Positions 6,327-8,394 of a stretch of DNA of 8,394 bases are shown here, one piece after another. The translations under genes and the position numbers were made by a program. The DNA lies in the NCBI GenBank assembly GCA_958448635.1, contig CAUDEQ010000078.1, forward strand, positions 1 to 8,394, read 5' to 3'. Each line of letters begins with the position of its first letter. The first letter of the stretch is position 1. The DNA comes from an uncultured Bacillota bacterium. GTDB taxonomy: Bacteria > Bacillota > Clostridia > Peptostreptococcales > Anaerovoracaceae. The notes beneath the pieces are model-generated. The model was not told the origin of the DNA, ran no database searches, and was given only the letters and a program-made list of their open reading frames with translations.

Positions 6327-6388
6327 CGTTTCACCTGCTTTCATACATTTACCGACATTGAGATCCAGCTTTAAGGAAAGGAGATATC

Positions 6389-7708
6389 ATGAAACTCTTT
6401 GCAGCATTTTCGGTCTTCATGGCAGCCGTCATCGGCGCCTTCGCATTTGACTACTCACTCATCATATCGCTCTTTATCGGGCTCATATGCTTCATGCTGG
6501 TGGGAGCCTTATCCGGCTATTCCTTCAGGCAGCTGTGCAAAATGGCTGTCGACGGAAACCGTGATTCCATGATAGTCGTGGAGGTGATGCTCATCATCGG
6601 ACTTCTGACAGCTTCATGGCGAATATCCGGCACCGTCGCCATATTCGTTTATTACGGCATAAAGGTAATCACACCGCCGCTGTTCCTGATAACGGCTTTC
6701 CTTCTCTCATGCCTCCTCAGCTACGCCATCGGCACCTCCTTCGGAGTTGCTGGTACGGTGGGAGTCATATTCATGACTCTGGCCAGAAGCGGAGGCGTGG
6801 ATCCCATACTGACTGCCGGCGCTCTGATGAGCGGAGTGTATTTCGGCGACAGATGCTCGCCCGTATCCTCCAGCGCCAATCTTGTGGCTGCCGTTACCGG
6901 CACAGATATATTTGAAAACGTAAAGGCCATGATGAGAACAGCTCTTCTCCCGCTGATACTTTCCATCATCATATACGCTGTGCTTTCGGTAATGAACCCC
7001 ATAACCCATGTGAGCTCCGAGATGCTTGAGGTATTCGAAAGCGAATTTTCCCTCTCGCTGTGGGCCTTCCTTCCTGCTGCCATCATGCTTCTGCTGCCTC
7101 TTCTTAAGGTCAGCGTTCTGATATCCATGGGCGTCAGCATAATCAGCGCCGTCATCGTAGCATGGCTGGTCCAGGGCGCACCTCTTGGCGACATTATCAT
7201 GACATGTCTGATGGGCTACGAGGCCTCCGGCGACGGGCTGAAATCTCTGATGAACGGCGGCGGAATGGTGTCCATGCTGGAAATCGTGGTCATCCTTCTC
7301 ATATCCTGCTGCTATTCGGGAATATTCAGCGGTACAGGCATGCTGGATCAGCTTCAGGATAGGCTGTCGTCGGCATGCACCGGACTGGGGAGATTCGCTG
7401 TCATGCTCATGATAAGCATCGCCACCTCAGCCTGCTTCTGCAATCAGACCATAGCAACTCTCATGTGCAGCGACCTTCTGAAGAAGCCATATACAGACCA
7501 GGGCGGAAGCCTGCAGGAGCTGGCGGTAGATATGGAAAACTCAGTGATCCTGATCGCCTGCATGATTCCGTGGAGCATAGGCTGCTCCGTTCCCCTGAGC
7601 TTTTTCGATGTGAGCCCCGCCGCAGTCCTCTTCGCCTTTTACATGTGGCTGGTTCCCATCTGCTATTATTTCACCAAAAGGCGATGGTATAAGGAAAAGG
7701 GGCAATAA
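6389..7708 (+). CDS. NhaC-family Na+/H+ antiporter or related exchanger
   Basis: A 439-residue polytopic membrane protein with about 11-12 hydrophobic segments. NhaC-superfamily signatures are clear: GTSFGVAGTVGV (115-126), SGVYFGDRCSPVSSSANL (148-165), ACFCNQTIATLMC (348-360) and DMENSVILIACMIPWSIG (381-398), which match the conserved half-membrane motifs of this family. The classical role is Na+ extrusion in exchange for H+, but relatives include malate/lactate and amino-acid exchangers (MleN type), so substrate and direction are uncertain. The start at 6389 has a strong AAAGGAG 5 nt upstream. It follows tetR by 62 bp, suggesting TetR-controlled expression, perhaps induced by a transported organic compound instead of by salt. 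No strong plus-strand terminator follows; the convergent hairpin at 7736-7769 may serve. Confidence 0.9.
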   Translation: MKLFAAFSVFMAAVIGAFAFDYSLIISLFIGLICFMLVGALSGYSFRQLCKMAVDGNRDSMIVVEVMLIIGLLTASWRISGTVAIFVYYGIKVITPPLFLITAFLLSCLLSYAIGTSFGVAGTVGVIFMTLARSGGVDPILTAGALMSGVYFGDRCSPVSSSANLVAAVTGTDIFENVKAMMRTALLPLILSIIIYAVLSVMNPITHVSSEMLEVFESEFSLSLWAFLPAAIMLLLPLLKVSVLISMGVSIISAVIVAWLVQGAPLGDIIMTCLMGYEASGDGLKSLMNGGGMVSMLEIVVILLISCCYSGIFSGTGMLDQLQDRLSSACTGLGRFAVMLMISIATSACFCNQTIATLMCSDLLKKPYTDQGGSLQELAVDMENSVILIACMIPWSIGCSVPLSFFDVSPAAVLFAFYMWLVPICYYFTKRRWYKEKGQ

Positions 7709-7729
7709 GGCACGTTATTTCGTGCTGAT

Positions 7730-7769
7730 AAAAAAGAGTGCAGACGGTAAGTCGCCTTCCTCTGCACTC
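7730..7769 (-). terminator. Rho-independent terminator of the NSS gene
   Basis: GAGTGCAGA (7736-7744) pairs perfectly with TCTGCACTC (7761-7769) around a 16-nt loop. On the minus strand it is followed by six T (7730-7735). It lies about 50 nt past the NSS stop. In the plus direction no T-run follows, so it would serve nhaC only weakly. Confidence 0.85.
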
Positions 7770-7819
7770 ATATCGCTCTATAAAGAGCCCATCTTATTCT
7801 CCATTCATTTACAGTCTCA

Positions 7820-8394
7820 TCAGCCGATTCCGCCCAAAACGGCTCCCGCTATCAGCGCCACCAGAGCCAAAGGTACGTACACATACCTGCCCATCGCCAT
7901 GAACCATGATCCTATAGGCTTATGAGCTCCTTCATTAACAGCTCTTTCGGCATAGTCCTTCCCCGCAACGTAGAAGAACATGATTCCAGCCAGCATCGCA
8001 CCCAGCGGACATACATATATGGACACGGCGTCCATCCAGCCTGAAACGATGGCCTGTATCATCAGCGCCACTATGCAGCCTGCCGCAGCGATCACCAGCA
8101 CAGCCGGAACTCTCCTGAAGCCCAGCTTTTCCTGCATCGCAGCCACAGGCACCTCGTATAGATTTATCAGCGATGTGATCCCCGCCAGCAGCACGCATAC
8201 ATAGAATACGATGGCCACCACTGAGCCGCCCGGCATTCCGTTGAATACGTTCACGAGATATATGAACATAAGCCCCGGCCCGCCTGTATCAAGCGCTGCG
8301 CCGCCCACCGCCATTGAAGGCACTATCACCAGCGTTGCAAGCATTGACGCCATGGTATCGAATATGGCTATATTGCGGGCAGACTTGACTATAT
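7820..8394 (-). CDS. Sodium:neurotransmitter symporter (NSS/SNF) family transporter, C-terminal part
   Basis: The last 190 residues of a Na+-coupled amino-acid symporter of the LeuT/MhsT type; the N-terminus lies beyond the right edge, and the frame is open to 8394. Recognisable family features are FDTMASMLATLVIVPSM (11-27 of the visible part), GGPGLMFIYLVNVFNGMPGG (starting at 37) and AGITSLINLYEVPVAAMQE (70-88). Within the last, the Thr-Ser pair matches the Na2-site residues Thr354/Ser355 of LeuT. Three or four further membrane segments follow (about 97-115, 120-143, 168-188). The internal ATG at 8353 is not a start, because homologous sequence continues upstream. It is convergent with the nhaC-family gene. 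Substrate is probably a hydrophobic or aromatic amino acid, as in characterised bacterial members, but nothing visible decides it. Confidence 0.9.
   Translation of the reverse strand, partial: IVKSARNIAIFDTMASMLATLVIVPSMAVGGAALDTGGPGLMFIYLVNVFNGMPGGSVVAIVFYVCVLLAGITSLINLYEVPVAAMQEKLGFRRVPAVLVIAAAGCIVALMIQAIVSGWMDAVSIYVCPLGAMLAGIMFFYVAGKDYAERAVNEGAHKPIGSWFMAMGRYVYVPLALVALIAGAVLGGIG

Noticed and set aside
5919..6344. A 141-codon minus-strand frame opposite tetR
   Set aside because: It is the antisense shadow of a clear TetR gene, with no ribosome site and no recognisable domain.
7712..7725. GCACG/CGTGC hairpin just after the nhaC-family stop as its terminator
   Set aside because: The stem is only about 5 bp and is followed by A-rich, not T-rich, sequence in the plus direction.

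Overview
The window looks like chromosomal DNA from a low-to-mid GC anaerobic Bacillota, most likely an amino-acid-fermenting Clostridia lineage. The reasons are strong AAAGGAGG-type ribosome binding sites, frequent ATA (Ile) and AGG/AGA (Arg) codons, AT-rich intergenic DNA, Rho-independent terminators, and a gene set dominated by sodium-coupled transporters. The family or genus cannot be fixed from this sequence alone. I see no rRNA, tRNA, CRISPR array, transposase or phage gene.

Layout. Positions 1-1942 hold a minus-strand ABC exporter-like operon: a 475-residue permease (TTG start at 1942), then 12 bp later an ABC ATPase that runs off the left edge. Its leader (about 1943-2052) has a good promoter, a small hairpin, a run of ten G and a 13-codon mini-ORF whose stop codon directly abuts the TTG start. 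Positions 2053-2311 hold no convincing gene and may belong to a dispersed intergenic repeat. Positions 2453-3838 (minus) encode an unusual fusion: an N-terminal DUF1851/Tdi1-like domain, a long acidic linker and a C-terminal DUF2628-like membrane domain. The gene has its own promoter and terminator. Positions 3990-5507 (minus) encode a PutP-type Na+/proline symporter with a strong terminator. A 237-bp divergent intergenic region follows. Then come a plus-strand TetR regulator (5745-6326) and an NhaC-family antiporter (6389-7708), probably one operon. A 30-bp near-perfect palindrome overlaps the tetR promoter. Finally, a minus-strand sodium:neurotransmitter symporter (NSS) family gene enters from the right edge and ends at 7820, with a terminator at 7730-7769.

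How the genes fit together. PutP and the NSS protein would take up amino acids with Na+, and NhaC would expel Na+ or exchange an organic acid or amino acid. This fits a peptide- and amino-acid-using anaerobe, with the NhaC step probably under TetR control. The most unusual elements are the G10 tract and abutting mini-ORF ahead of the ABC permease (a possible phase-variable switch), and the DUF1851-acidic linker-DUF2628 fusion.
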